This document shows, one piece after another, positions 6,475 to 14,971 of a stretch of 18,370 bases of DNA (positions are counted from its first letter, which is position 1; each line of letters opens with the position of its first letter). Made by a program: the position numbers and the translations under genes. The stretch is from Salinicoccus sp. UBA3372. Its GTDB lineage: Bacteria > Bacillota > Bacilli > Staphylococcales > Salinicoccaceae. The notes below the pieces were generated by a model. It searched no databases. It saw only the letters and a list, made by a program, of their open reading frames with translations, and was not told the origin of the DNA. The stretch lies in assembly GCA_002360325.1 (NCBI GenBank), contig DEQG01000046.1, positions 15,823 to 34,192 of the forward strand, read 5' to 3'.

Positions 6475-6910
6475 GAATATTCTTTTCACTTTCCCTGAGG
6501 ATTGATTCAAGAATTTCAGGTAACAGATTGAGTTCCTTTTTATTCAGGTGGGCGGTAATATCGCGAATATAGGAAATCCGTTTATTAATCACTTTATTGA
6601 TGATTTCTTTACCCGTCTCTTCCATCTTGACCAGTACGAGGCGTTTATCACTCTCGGATTTATACCTTTTCACCAGTTTTAATTTTTCCAGTTTGTCTAC
6701 GATATCCGTTGTTGTGGAATGTGCAAGATACATTCTGTTGGACAGTTCACCGATAGTGATGCCCTCTTTATCCCCTACCCATTGCAGTGCAACAAACTGC
6801 GGCGGAGAGATTTCATACTCTTTTAATATTTCACGGCCGTGCGCTCTGACATGCACTGAAATATACCTGATAGATTTTTCTATTGAGATGATTAAATCTT
6901 TATCTGCCAT
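6467..6910 (-). CDS. MarR-family transcriptional regulator (YsmB-like)
   Basis: A 147-residue winged-helix regulator. Dimerisation helices lie at both ends. The DNA-binding core has the typical order: ISPPQFVALQWV, then ITIGELSNRMYLAHSTTTDIV (helix-turn-helix, near 51-71), then the wing VKRYKSESDKRLVLVKM with the D-x-R signature. The ligand and targets are unknown. It is the first gene of the murI-rdgB-yfcE unit, with its stop inside the murI start, so it could autoregulate that operon. A perfect -10 box, TATAAT (6943-6948), lies 32 nt upstream, but the matching -35 is poor. The sdhB terminator insulates it from the sdh operon. Confidence 0.9.
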   Translation of the reverse strand: MADKDLIISIEKSIRYISVHVRAHGREILKEYEISPPQFVALQWVGDKEGITIGELSNRMYLAHSTTTDIVDKLEKLKLVKRYKSESDKRLVLVKMEETGKEIINKVINKRISYIRDITAHLNKKELNLLPEILESILRESEKNIHG

Positions 6911-6962
6911 AAATTCCAGTCCCTACTATCATTTTTGTATTAATTATATCGTAAATCAGCGT

Positions 6963-6992
6963 AAAAAAATAGGAAGAGCATGAGCTCTTCCT
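6963..6992 (-). terminator. Rho-independent terminator of the sdhCAB operon
   Basis: Perfect 9-bp stem AGGAAGAGC (6971-6979) with GCTCTTCCT (6984-6992), 4-nt loop, followed on the minus strand by ATTTTTTT (A-run 6963-6969). It begins 14 nt after the sdhB stop. Confidence 0.9.
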
Positions 6993-7005
6993 GAATATAT
7001 ACTGA

Positions 7006-7773
7006 TTAGTCCACCTGGTGGTCGCTTCCGAAGAAGGACTTGAACATGTGGAATGTTGTTTCTCTCTGCATTGCAGCAATGGACGTAGTGAGTGGAATTC
7101 CCTGCGGACAAGCTTCCACACAGTTCTGCGCCATTCCGCATTCTGCGACGCCGCCGACACCCATAAGAGCATCGAGACGCTCGTCTTTGTTCATGCTGCC
7201 CGTCGGGTGCAGGTTGAACAATCTCACCTGTGAAATTGCTGCTGCTCCCATGAAGCTTGATTTGTCGTTGACGTTCGGACAAACTTCCAGACATACACCA
7301 CAAGTCATACATTTCGAAAGTTCATATGCAGTCTGACGTTTTTTCTCAGGCATTCTCGGTCCAGGACCAAGGTCATAAGTACCATCAATCGGCACCCATG
7401 CCTGAACACGTTTCAAGTTGTCGAACATGAATGAACGGTCAACCTGCAAGTCTTTGACGATTGGGAATGTTGACATAGGCTCAAGCTTGATCGGCTGCTC
7501 GAACTGGTCGATAAGAGCCGTACAAGATTGTCTTGCCGTACCGTTGATCACCATGGAACAGGCACCGCAGACTTCCTCCAGACAATTCATATCCCATGTT
7601 ACCGGTGTTGTCTTGTCACCTTTGGCATTCACAGGGTTTCTCTGAATTTCCATCAGTGCACTGATTACGTTCATATTCTCTCTGTAACCGACTTCGAATT
7701 CTTCCCAATAAGGACTGGACTCAGGGTTTTCCTGACGTTTTATATTTATTTTGATTACTTTATTATCAGCCAT
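7006..7773 (-). CDS. sdhB: Succinate dehydrogenase iron-sulfur subunit
   Basis: Electron-transfer subunit of respiratory complex II, passing electrons from the flavoprotein to the haem/quinone anchor. The 255 residues carry three cluster motifs: 2Fe-2S with C64, C69, C72 and C84; a first C155-x2-C158-x2-C161-x3-C165 set; and C212, C218 and C222, for the 4Fe-4S and 3Fe-4S centres. The start overlaps the sdhA stop by one nt (TAATG), with a near-perfect AAAGGAGGTG ribosome site inside the sdhA end. It is the last gene of sdhCAB, closed by the hairpin at 6971-6992. Confidence 0.98.
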   Translation of the reverse strand: MADNKVIKINIKRQENPESSPYWEEFEVGYRENMNVISALMEIQRNPVNAKGDKTTPVTWDMNCLEEVCGACSMVINGTARQSCTALIDQFEQPIKLEPMSTFPIVKDLQVDRSFMFDNLKRVQAWVPIDGTYDLGPGPRMPEKKRQTAYELSKCMTCGVCLEVCPNVNDKSSFMGAAAISQVRLFNLHPTGSMNKDERLDALMGVGGVAECGMAQNCVEACPQGIPLTTSIAAMQRETTFHMFKSFFGSDHQVD

Positions 7774-9542
7774 TACTTATCGGCACCTCCTTTAGATTTT
7801 GAAGTGTAGTCACGTTTACGCGGCGGAATCAAGCTCACATCTACATCCTCATATTCAAATCTTGGTGCTTCCAGCTCCCCTTCGAAATGAGCTTTCGTAG
7901 TTTTCAGCCACTCTTCGTCATTACGCTCAGGGAAATCAGGTTTGTAGTGGGCGCCGCGTGATTCGTTACGGTTGAGTGCACCGATGGTGATGACACGCGC
8001 AAGCACCAGCATGTTCCACAGCTGTCTTGTAAAGAAAGCCGCCTGGTTACTCCACTTCTTCGTATCATTGATGTTGATGTTTTTATAACGCTCCATCAAC
8101 TCAACAATTTTCTTATCCGTTTCTTCAAGACGGTCATTATGTCTGACTACAGTTACGTTGTCTGTCATAAGTTCGCCAAGCTCTTTATGGATGACGTAGG
8201 CATTCTCTTCGCCATTCATATTCATGATGTTATTGAATTTGTCTTCTTCAGCCTTTTTCGCTCTCTCATATATTGACTCATCAAGATCTTCATAAGATTT
8301 ATCAAGTTCTTTGACATATTCGATTGCTTTAGGACCTGCGACCATACCGCCGTAGATGGCAGAAAGTAATGAGTTCGCACCAAGACGGTTACCCCCGTGC
8401 TGTGAGTAATCACACTCACCTGAAGCAAACAGTCCCGGTACGTTTGTCATCTGGTTATAGTCTACATAGAGACCGCCCATTGAGTAGTGTACTGCCGGGA
8501 AGATTTTCATCGGTACTTTGCGAGGGTCATCCCCTGTAAACTTCTCATAGATTTCAATGATACCGCCAAGTTTGACATCCAGCTCATGCGGATCTTTGTG
8601 TGAAAGGTCAAGGTAGACCATGTTCTCACCGTTGATACCCAGTTTCTGATTCACACACACGTCGAATATTTCACGTGTTGCGATATCACGGGGAACAAGG
8701 TTACCGTAGTCCGGATATTTTTCTTCAAGGAAGTACCAAGGTTTACCGTCTTTATACGTCCAGATCCTTCCGCCTTCACCACGGGCTGATTCACTCATCA
8801 GACGGAGTTTATCATCTCCCGGTATCGCTGTCGGGTGAATCTGAATGAATTCACCGTTCGCATAAATCGCACCCTGCTGGTATACGATTGATGCTGCTGA
8901 ACCGGTATTGATCATAGAGTTAGTAGATTTACCGAAGATGATGCCGGGACCGCCTGTTGCCATGATGACAGCATCGGATTTAAATGTTCCAATCTCGCCG
9001 CTGTCTATCTTCTGTGCAGTAATACCACGTGATTTTCCTTCATCATCCAGAACCACACCGAGGAATTCCCATCCTTCAAACTTATTCACAAGCCCGTCAA
9101 CTTCATGTTTACGAACCTGTTCATCAAGTGCGTACAAGAGCTGCTGCCCCGTTGTTGCACCGGCATATGCAGTCCTATGGTACAAAGTACCGCCAAAACG
9201 TCTGAAGTCAAGAAGACCTTCCGGCGTTCTGTTAAACGTAACACCCATACGGTCCAACAGGTGAATGATTTCCGGCGCCGCATCAGTCATTGCTTTTACC
9301 GGGGGCTGGTTTGCCAGGAAGTCACCGCCGTAAACCGTGTCGTCAAAATGTATAGCAGTTGAATCGCCCTCACCTTTTGTATTGACTGCTCCATTTATAC
9401 CGCCCTGGGCACATACAGAGTGGGATCTTTTCACAGGTACGATTGAAAACAAATCAACTTCGGCACCTGTTTCTGCTGCTTTAATCGTCGCCATAAGGCC
9501 GGCTAACCCACCGCCGACAACGATGATTTTATTGTTCGCCAT
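7773..9542 (-). CDS. sdhA: Succinate dehydrogenase flavoprotein subunit
   Basis: Catalytic subunit that oxidises succinate to fumarate in the TCA cycle. At 589 residues it has the usual length. The N-terminal FAD-binding motif VVGGGLAGL (8-16) is followed by SHSVCAQGGINGA (40-52), where H41 is the expected site of covalent FAD attachment. The substrate-side segments HPTAIPG, RGEGGRIW, VPRDIATREI and GECDYSQHGGNRLGANSL are intact, and the C-terminus is the usual Lys-rich tail. ATG 9542 follows an AGAGGAGTG site, and the gap from sdhC is 17 nt. Confidence 0.98.
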   Translation of the reverse strand: MANNKIIVVGGGLAGLMATIKAAETGAEVDLFSIVPVKRSHSVCAQGGINGAVNTKGEGDSTAIHFDDTVYGGDFLANQPPVKAMTDAAPEIIHLLDRMGVTFNRTPEGLLDFRRFGGTLYHRTAYAGATTGQQLLYALDEQVRKHEVDGLVNKFEGWEFLGVVLDDEGKSRGITAQKIDSGEIGTFKSDAVIMATGGPGIIFGKSTNSMINTGSAASIVYQQGAIYANGEFIQIHPTAIPGDDKLRLMSESARGEGGRIWTYKDGKPWYFLEEKYPDYGNLVPRDIATREIFDVCVNQKLGINGENMVYLDLSHKDPHELDVKLGGIIEIYEKFTGDDPRKVPMKIFPAVHYSMGGLYVDYNQMTNVPGLFASGECDYSQHGGNRLGANSLLSAIYGGMVAGPKAIEYVKELDKSYEDLDESIYERAKKAEEDKFNNIMNMNGEENAYVIHKELGELMTDNVTVVRHNDRLEETDKKIVELMERYKNININDTKKWSNQAAFFTRQLWNMLVLARVITIGALNRNESRGAHYKPDFPERNDEEWLKTTKAHFEGELEAPRFEYEDVDVSLIPPRKRDYTSKSKGGADK

Positions 9543-9559
9543 GTTTTACACTCCTCTAA

Positions 9560-10171
9560 TTAAATAAACGCTAATATTGCCTGGATTCCGATGACACTCA
9601 CCACTACAAATACAAGAAGTGATGCATAACCCATATATTTCTGGGCTTTGTCCGACTGTGTGATACCCCACGTGATCATGAAGCTCCATAAACCGTTCGC
9701 AAAATGGTATACGGTTGCAAGAATACCCACAATGTAGAATACCAGCCATAACGGATTCGCTACGATATCCGCGACGAGATCAAAGTCCAGATCATGACCC
9801 AGGAATACCTGTACTCTTGTCTGATAGACGTGGATGGCTATGAATACAAAAGCCAGCACACCTGAAACTCTCTGTAATAAAAAGCTGATGTTGCGGAACG
9901 TACTCGGATAACCGTACTTGTACTTGGCTGTGAAAGCTATGTAAATACCATAAATACCATGGAATAAGATCGGTATATAAATAACAAAAATCTCCAGGAA
10001 TATTACGAATGGTAAATTAGCCATAAAACCGGCCGCCGCATTGAACTCCTCCTCGCCTCTAGTTGCAAAGTGGTTAACCACCAGGTGTTGTACCAAAAAG
10101 ACACCCAGAGGAATAACACCAAGCAACGAGTGAATTCGGCGTATTAAAAAACTTGAATCTTGTTTCGACAC
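9560..10171 (-). CDS. sdhC: Succinate dehydrogenase cytochrome b558 subunit
   Basis: Single-polypeptide membrane anchor of the Bacillus-type (di-haem) complex II, which reduces menaquinone. The 203 residues show five membrane helices (about 15-33, 53-78, 98-117, 141-168 and 181-202). The four haem-ligand histidines known in B. subtilis (28, 70, 113, 155) have counterparts here at H29, H71, H114 and H156. The start is a GTG at 10171 behind a G-rich site (AGGGGGG, spacer 7-8 nt), with no better ATG. It is the first gene of sdhCAB, with a promoter at 10192-10219. Confidence 0.95.
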   Translation of the reverse strand: MSKQDSSFLIRRIHSLLGVIPLGVFLVQHLVVNHFATRGEEEFNAAAGFMANLPFVIFLEIFVIYIPILFHGIYGIYIAFTAKYKYGYPSTFRNISFLLQRVSGVLAFVFIAIHVYQTRVQVFLGHDLDFDLVADIVANPLWLVFYIVGILATVYHFANGLWSFMITWGITQSDKAQKYMGYASLLVFVVVSVIGIQAILAFI

Positions 10172-10191
10172 TTGAATTCCCCCCTAACTCT

Positions 10192-10219
10192 ACTATAAGT
10201 TACATTTTCACAATGTCTA
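10192..10219 (-). promoter_or_regulatory. Promoter of the sdhCAB operon
   Basis: Minus strand: TAGACA (10214-10219), 16-nt spacer, TATAGT (10192-10197). Each hexamer differs from consensus by one base. The spacer contains TTGTGAAAATGT, half of a Rex-like motif, but no second half is seen. Confidence 0.55.
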
Positions 10220-10307
10220 TTTTACGCCTAAGGATACTATAAATCAAGGCACTTTGACGTCGAATCGTCTTGCTTTTTAAAGATTGTGAAAACTTAATCA
10301 TGCAAAG

Positions 10308-12074
10308 TTACTTAATACCCTCAAGAATATGCTCTGCAACATTTTTGGGAATTCCTATTTCTATGAAGTCATTCACTTCTTTATCCTTCATTCTTTTTAT
10401 CGAACCAAAGTGTTTCAACAGCTTCTGTTTTCTTTTCGGGCCGACGCCTTCAATGTTATCGAGTACGGACATTGACTGTGATTTACTTCTGATACTTCTG
10501 TGGAAACTGATTGCAAAACGGTGCACTTCATCCTGTATGCGCTGCAGCAGATAAAAGCTCTGGGAGTTTTTCTTCATCGGCACAATCTCTCCGTTGTCAC
10601 CGAATAACAGCTCCGCAGTCTGATGTTTATCATTTTTCGCGAGTCCGGCAACAGGGATATCCAGAGACATCTCATCCAGCAGTACACTCTTGACCGTGTT
10701 CATGTGACCGAGCGCACCGTCGACGATGATCAGGTTCGGCAAAGGCAGTTTTTCTTTCAGCACTCTTGTATACCTTCTTCTGACAGCCTCTGCCATCGAT
10801 GCATAGTCATCAATATCTTCGACTGTTTTAATCTTGTATTTCCTGTAGTTTTTCTTACTCGGTTTACCGTCGACGAAAGACACCATTACACTCACAGGAT
10901 CCACACCTTGTATATTCGAGTTGTCAAAGGCTTCGATGCGGATTGGCGTCTCTATATCCAGCGCTTCACCGAGCGCTTCAATTGCCTTGACCGTGCGTCT
11001 TTCATCACGTTCAATGATGTCGAACTTATTGTCTATCGCAATCTTCGCGTTTTTAATGGCCAGTTCGACCATCTCTTTTTTAGCTCCGCGCTGGGGCTGG
11101 AATAATTTCGATTCGAGGACTTCTCCTATGATGTCTTTATTAAACTCCCTCGGTATATGGACTTCTTTAGGCAGCAGGCTGGATTTCAGATCATAGAACT
11201 GAACAATATATCTGTAAAATTCTTCTTCGATATCATCCTGGATTGGGAACAGTTCCGCTTTTTTCTCTATCAGGTTCCCATTCCTGATGAGCAGTACCGA
11301 AATGGACATCCATCCTTTCGATACACTGTAGCCGAATACATCTCTTGAAGTCATATCTGCTGTCATCATCTTCTGCTTCATCATCGTATTTTCAATATGT
11401 CCTCTCAAGTCCCGGTATTCTTTCGCCTTTTCAAATTCAAGGGCTTCCGAGGCGGCCTCCATCTTATCTTTCAGATCCTGCATGATCTGATCGGTCTCTC
11501 CATTTAGGAAACGGGTGATGCCCTGGATCATTTCATCATACTGTTCCTGTTTCACTTCATACACGCACGGCCCGAGACACTGGTCGATATGATAATAAAG
11601 ACAAAGCTTATCCGGCATCGTGTTACATTTTCTGAGCGGATATATACGGTCCAGCAGTTTCTTTGTTTCATGGGCACTGTAGGCATTCGGATACGGTCCA
11701 AAATAAGTACCGGAAGACGGTTTTACCGTTCTCGTGACGAGCAGACGGGGATGTTTTTCTTTAGTTATTTTGATGAAAGGGTAACTTTTGTCATCTTTAA
11801 GGAGTATATTATATCTCGGATAATGTTTTTTTATCAGATTCAATTCCAAAAGCAGCGACTCCACTTCTGTTGAAGTCACTATGAAATCAAAATCTGTAAT
11901 TTCACGTACGAGGCGCATCGTCTTTTCATCATGGGCACCGGTAAAGTATGACCTTACACGGTTTCTTAAATTTTTGGCTTTGCCGACATACAGTATTTCC
12001 CCATACTTATCCTTCATCAGATAACAACCGGGTTCGGTCGGCAGCACCGAAAGTTTCAATTTTAATTCTGTCAT
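10308..12074 (-). CDS. uvrC: UvrABC excinuclease subunit C
   Basis: Makes both incisions around DNA lesions after UvrA/UvrB damage recognition. The 588 residues show an N-terminal GIY-YIG nuclease domain (GCY at 16-18, YVG at 29-31, RSYF following), a UVR/UvrB-interacting segment near 195-230 ([13 protein letters not shown]), the RNase H-like second nuclease domain with [11 protein letters not shown] near 380, and a C-terminal helix-hairpin-helix ([18 protein letters not shown]). ATG 12074 has the AAAGAGGG site at a 6-nt distance; ATG 12080 abuts that site and is rejected. It lies 59 nt after trxA, behind the trxA terminator, so it depends on read-through or a weak own promoter. No clear terminator follows it. 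Confidence 0.97.
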   Translation of the reverse strand: MTELKLKLSVLPTEPGCYLMKDKYGEILYVGKAKNLRNRVRSYFTGAHDEKTMRLVREITDFDFIVTSTEVESLLLELNLIKKHYPRYNILLKDDKSYPFIKITKEKHPRLLVTRTVKPSSGTYFGPYPNAYSAHETKKLLDRIYPLRKCNTMPDKLCLYYHIDQCLGPCVYEVKQEQYDEMIQGITRFLNGETDQIMQDLKDKMEAASEALEFEKAKEYRDLRGHIENTMMKQKMMTADMTSRDVFGYSVSKGWMSISVLLIRNGNLIEKKAELFPIQDDIEEEFYRYIVQFYDLKSSLLPKEVHIPREFNKDIIGEVLESKLFQPQRGAKKEMVELAIKNAKIAIDNKFDIIERDERRTVKAIEALGEALDIETPIRIEAFDNSNIQGVDPVSVMVSFVDGKPSKKNYRKYKIKTVEDIDDYASMAEAVRRRYTRVLKEKLPLPNLIIVDGALGHMNTVKSVLLDEMSLDIPVAGLAKNDKHQTAELLFGDNGEIVPMKKNSQSFYLLQRIQDEVHRFAISFHRSIRSKSQSMSVLDNIEGVGPKRKQKLLKHFGSIKRMKDKEVNDFIEIGIPKNVAEHILEGIK

Positions 12075-12103
12075 GGTCATCCCTCTTTAAACTGTACAAA
12101 TAT

Positions 12104-12128
12104 AAAAAAACCGCCATTCCAGGCGGTT
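12104..12128 (-). terminator. Rho-independent terminator of trxA
   Basis: Perfect 7-bp stem AACCGCC (12109-12115) with GGCGGTT (12122-12128), 6-nt loop, followed on the minus strand by a run of seven T (12104-12110, partly shared with the stem). It lies in the short trxA-uvrC gap. Confidence 0.88.
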
Positions 12129-12133
12129 AAATT

Positions 12134-12448
12134 TTAAGCGTGTTTTTCAATCAATGCTACAAGTTGTTCTTTTGGCTGGAAGCCGACAACTTTATCAACC
12201 GGCTCTCCATCTTTGAATAGGATGAGAGTCGGGATACTCATTACTTCATACTCACTTGCAGTTGTGCCGTTAGCATCAACATCCAGTTTAGCGATGTTTG
12301 CTTTACCTTCAACCTCAACCGCAACTTCTTCAAGTACTGGAGCGATCATTTTACATGGTCCACACCAAGTTGCCCAAAAGTCAACCAAAGTTACGCCATT
12401 CGCAACTTCTTCTTTAAAATTCGAATCATTCACATCATATAATGCCAT
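12134..12448 (-). CDS. trxA: Thioredoxin
   Basis: Cytosolic dithiol reductant for ribonucleotide reductase, peroxidases and other enzymes. The 104 residues have the standard fold, with the active site WCGPC at 28-32 and the cis-proline loop [11 protein letters not shown] (P73). ATG 12448 follows a GGAGGT site. It has its own promoter (12485-12513) and terminator (12104-12128), so it forms a monocistronic unit between mutS2 and uvrC. An AGCA element positioned as in Spx-activated promoters suggests induction by thiol stress, as known for B. subtilis trxA. Confidence 0.98.
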   Translation of the reverse strand: MALYDVNDSNFKEEVANGVTLVDFWATWCGPCKMIAPVLEEVAVEVEGKANIAKLDVDANGTTASEYEVMSIPTLILFKDGEPVDKVVGFQPKEQLVALIEKHA

Positions 12449-12484
12449 GTTTATATACCTCCATTATTTCCAATTTATAAATTG

Positions 12485-12523
12485 ATTATAACTCATTGTC
12501 AGTTTGTCCACAATCGAATTGCT
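12485..12523 (-). promoter_or_regulatory. trxA promoter with an Spx-type AGCA element
   Basis: Minus strand: TTGTGG (12508-12513), 17-nt spacer, perfect TATAAT (12485-12490). Six nt upstream of the -35 is AGCA (12520-12523), which puts G and C at about -44 and -43 relative to the expected start, the position contacted by Spx with the alpha subunit of RNA polymerase. The promoter is clear; the Spx reading is an inference from position and gene. Confidence 0.65.
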
Positions 12524-12622
12524 TTAAGTTAAAAACAATAAATAGAATATTCCGGCGACAAACATTACAATCGCCACTGCAATTAAAACTTTAGCCAATT
12601 TAAGCATATCAAAATTATCCAA
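12524..12622 (-). CDS. 32-residue single-pass membrane peptide downstream of mutS2
   Basis: A short frame of 32 codons plus TAA that starts with TTG at 12622, 8 nt after the mutS2 stop. A GTAGGTG ribosome site overlaps that stop, at about the right distance. The product begins with a short polar head (MDNFDMLKLAK) and then one strongly hydrophobic segment of about 20 residues (VLIAVAIVMFVAGIFYLLFL) ending in Thr, a plausible single membrane helix. Its stop is directly next to the AGCA box of the trxA promoter. I recognise no family. In B. subtilis the mutS2 neighbour is yshE, also a membrane protein, but relatedness cannot be claimed. Confidence 0.6.
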   Translation of the reverse strand: MDNFDMLKLAKVLIAVAIVMFVAGIFYLLFLT

Positions 12623-12630
12623 GTGCTCAC

Positions 12631-14961
12631 CTACTTCATTTCAACAATCGTGACGCCGAAGCCGCCCTCGTTTGGCAGTCCCATCCTGTAGGACTTCACT
12701 TTAGGATGTTGTTTCAGATGCTGCTGCACTCCTTTTTGAAGTGCGCCGGTACCTTTACCGTGTATGATTTCAACCTGACTGTAACTGCTCAACAGCACCT
12801 GGTCCAAATATTGATCCAGCTTGATGAGTGCTTCTTCATATCTCTGTCCGCGCAGATCCAGGCTGCTTTTAACTGCAGTCTTGCCCGTTCTTCTCGAGAC
12901 AGGACGTGAAATTTTTTCTTTCTTCCTCTTTTTGAGTTCTTTAAGCGGGATGTTCATCTTCAATATGCCCATCTGAACAATCGCTTCATCTTTTTCTATT
13001 GACAAAATCTCACCTTTTTGACCGTATGACAATACATCCACATTGTCACCCACATTGAATGTTTCGACTTTCTCGTTTTCAATGTGCTGTTTCAGTGATT
13101 CCTGATAATAGCTGTCCCTTAAGTTTTTTCTTTTGGCGATGATTTCATGCTCTTCAAGGTTTTTAGCGCCGCTCTCTTTCATCTTATTCAGTTCATCGAT
13201 GATTTCTTCGGCTTTTATTTCACTCTGTTTAATGATCCTGTTCGCTTCATTGCGTGCTTCTTTATGCAGTTTCTCTTTATATTCCTGATACTGCTCATGA
13301 TTATTCTGCAGTTCCTGCTGCAGTCTTTCTGCTTCCTGTAATGCTTCCTGTGTCTCTTCTTCATATTTACGGGCGTTGGTCGTATGATTTTCCAAGGCTG
13401 TAATCATATCATTGACATCTTTTGAATCGGATTTGACAAGCTCTTTCGCCCTGTTGATGATGGACGGGGATAATCCGAGCTTGTTTGAAATTTCAAATGC
13501 ATTGGATCTTCCCGGGATGCCCATAAGAAGACGGTATGTCGGCGATAATGTATTGACATCAAATTCTACGCTTGCGTTGATGACATCCTCACGTGTATAG
13601 CTGAATGATTTAATCTGCGGGTAGTGCGTCGTAGCAATCAGTGTCGACTGCTTGGCAAGCAGGTTTTCTATAATCCCGATAGCAAGAGCTGCACCCTCTT
13701 CAGGATCTGTGCCTGCACCGACTTCATCCAGCAGTACAAGAGTTTCATCATCAGCATTATCAATGATGACTTTTGTATTCGTCAGATGGCTCGAAAATGT
13801 GGAGAGTGACTGCTCGATCGACTGCTCGTCACCTATGTCACTGTATACCTTTTTAAAGATTGGCAGAATGCTGCCGTCCCTTGCAGGCACAGGGATGCCC
13901 GACTGTGCCATCAGCTGAGCGAGACCGATTGTTTTTAAAATGACTGTTTTACCGCCGGTGTTCGGTCCGGTGATGATGACAGCAAGTGATTCTTCATCGA
14001 TGGTGATATCATTTTTGACCACCTCTTCCGGATTGATCATCGGATGGAATGCAGCAGGCAGGTAAACTTTTCGTATATCACTGATTTCCGGCTTCGTCGC
14101 GCCGATTGCAGCACCGTATTTTGCTTTTGAAAATACCATATCCAGATGATGCAGATGGTCATCTATCATCGTCAGTTCTTCAGACACTTCTGCAGTCTGT
14201 GCGCTCAGTTCGTACAAGATACGTTCTATTTCAAGTGCTTCATCGTCTCTCAAGCCCTGTATCCTGTTAGTCATCTGCACGACTGCCATCGGCTCCATGT
14301 AGACTGTCTGGCCGCTCTGCGACATATCATGGACAATCCCGTTGAACTCGGAACGGTATTCGATTTTAACCGGGACGACGTATCTGTTATTTCTCATTGT
14401 AATGATACCGTCGCTCAGTTTCCTCTGCTGATTGCCGCGTATCAGGTCGTTCAGTTTATCACGGATCTTGCCTTCCTCCGAATTGATTTTCCTACGGATG
14501 CGCAGGAGATTTTCGGATGCATGGTCAAGCACAGTCGCATCATCGACTGTGCTGACTATTTTCTTATATAGATGGTGGATGTCCGGCAGGCCGAAAATAT
14601 AATGCCCGATGGCATCAAGCTCCACTTCGTCCTCATTGAACTCTTCGAAGACTTTATTCAAAGACTGCTTTCTGAAAAGCAGGTTTTTTATATCGTTGAA
14701 ATCACTGATTGACAGCATACTGCCGATGACGGCTCTGTTTACATGTTCTTTGACATCGGAAATTCCTGCCATTTCAACGTTGCGGTATCTTAAAATGGTG
14801 GAAGCATCATCCACTTCATCAATCATCTGTCTGACAGTTCCAATTTCATTCGAAACCATTTCAGGGTTTATGAGCCGTTTCGTCTTATCACTGACAGCAT
14901 ATTCCTTCAGCTGCGATAGTATTTTATCGAATTCCAGTGTACTAAATGTTCTATCATTCAT
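12631..14961 (-). CDS. mutS2: Endonuclease MutS2
   Basis: MutS-like ATPase with a C-terminal nuclease, associated in related bacteria with recombination control and rescue of collided ribosomes. The 776 residues show the core/lever region, Walker A GPNTGGKT (332-339), the SIEQSLSTFSSH segment (381-392), Walker B LVLLDEVGAGTDP (408-420), a long Glu/Lys/Gln-rich coiled coil (about 525-635), a KOW-like segment (FNVGDNVDVLSYGQKGEI, 635-652) and a Smr domain with LDLRG (701-705) and HGKGTG (734-739). ATG 14961 has an AGAGGT site and lies 10 nt after polX. All key motifs are intact. It is part of zapA-cvpA-polX-mutS2. Confidence 0.97.
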   Translation of the reverse strand: MNDRTFSTLEFDKILSQLKEYAVSDKTKRLINPEMVSNEIGTVRQMIDEVDDASTILRYRNVEMAGISDVKEHVNRAVIGSMLSISDFNDIKNLLFRKQSLNKVFEEFNEDEVELDAIGHYIFGLPDIHHLYKKIVSTVDDATVLDHASENLLRIRRKINSEEGKIRDKLNDLIRGNQQRKLSDGIITMRNNRYVVPVKIEYRSEFNGIVHDMSQSGQTVYMEPMAVVQMTNRIQGLRDDEALEIERILYELSAQTAEVSEELTMIDDHLHHLDMVFSKAKYGAAIGATKPEISDIRKVYLPAAFHPMINPEEVVKNDITIDEESLAVIITGPNTGGKTVILKTIGLAQLMAQSGIPVPARDGSILPIFKKVYSDIGDEQSIEQSLSTFSSHLTNTKVIIDNADDETLVLLDEVGAGTDPEEGAALAIGIIENLLAKQSTLIATTHYPQIKSFSYTREDVINASVEFDVNTLSPTYRLLMGIPGRSNAFEISNKLGLSPSIINRAKELVKSDSKDVNDMITALENHTTNARKYEEETQEALQEAERLQQELQNNHEQYQEYKEKLHKEARNEANRIIKQSEIKAEEIIDELNKMKESGAKNLEEHEIIAKRKNLRDSYYQESLKQHIENEKVETFNVGDNVDVLSYGQKGEILSIEKDEAIVQMGILKMNIPLKELKKRKKEKISRPVSRRTGKTAVKSSLDLRGQRYEEALIKLDQYLDQVLLSSYSQVEIIHGKGTGALQKGVQQHLKQHPKVKSYRMGLPNEGGFGVTIVEMK

Positions 14962-14971
14962 TCTAAAACCT

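Noticed and set aside
10198..10216. Rex or catabolite-control operator in the sdh promoter
   Set aside because: Only a half-like TTGTGAAA element is present; no matching second half for Rex and no good cre site were found.
10172..10307. Terminator for uvrC in the gap before sdhC
   Set aside because: No stem with a T-run could be found; uvrC may read through or end by another mechanism.
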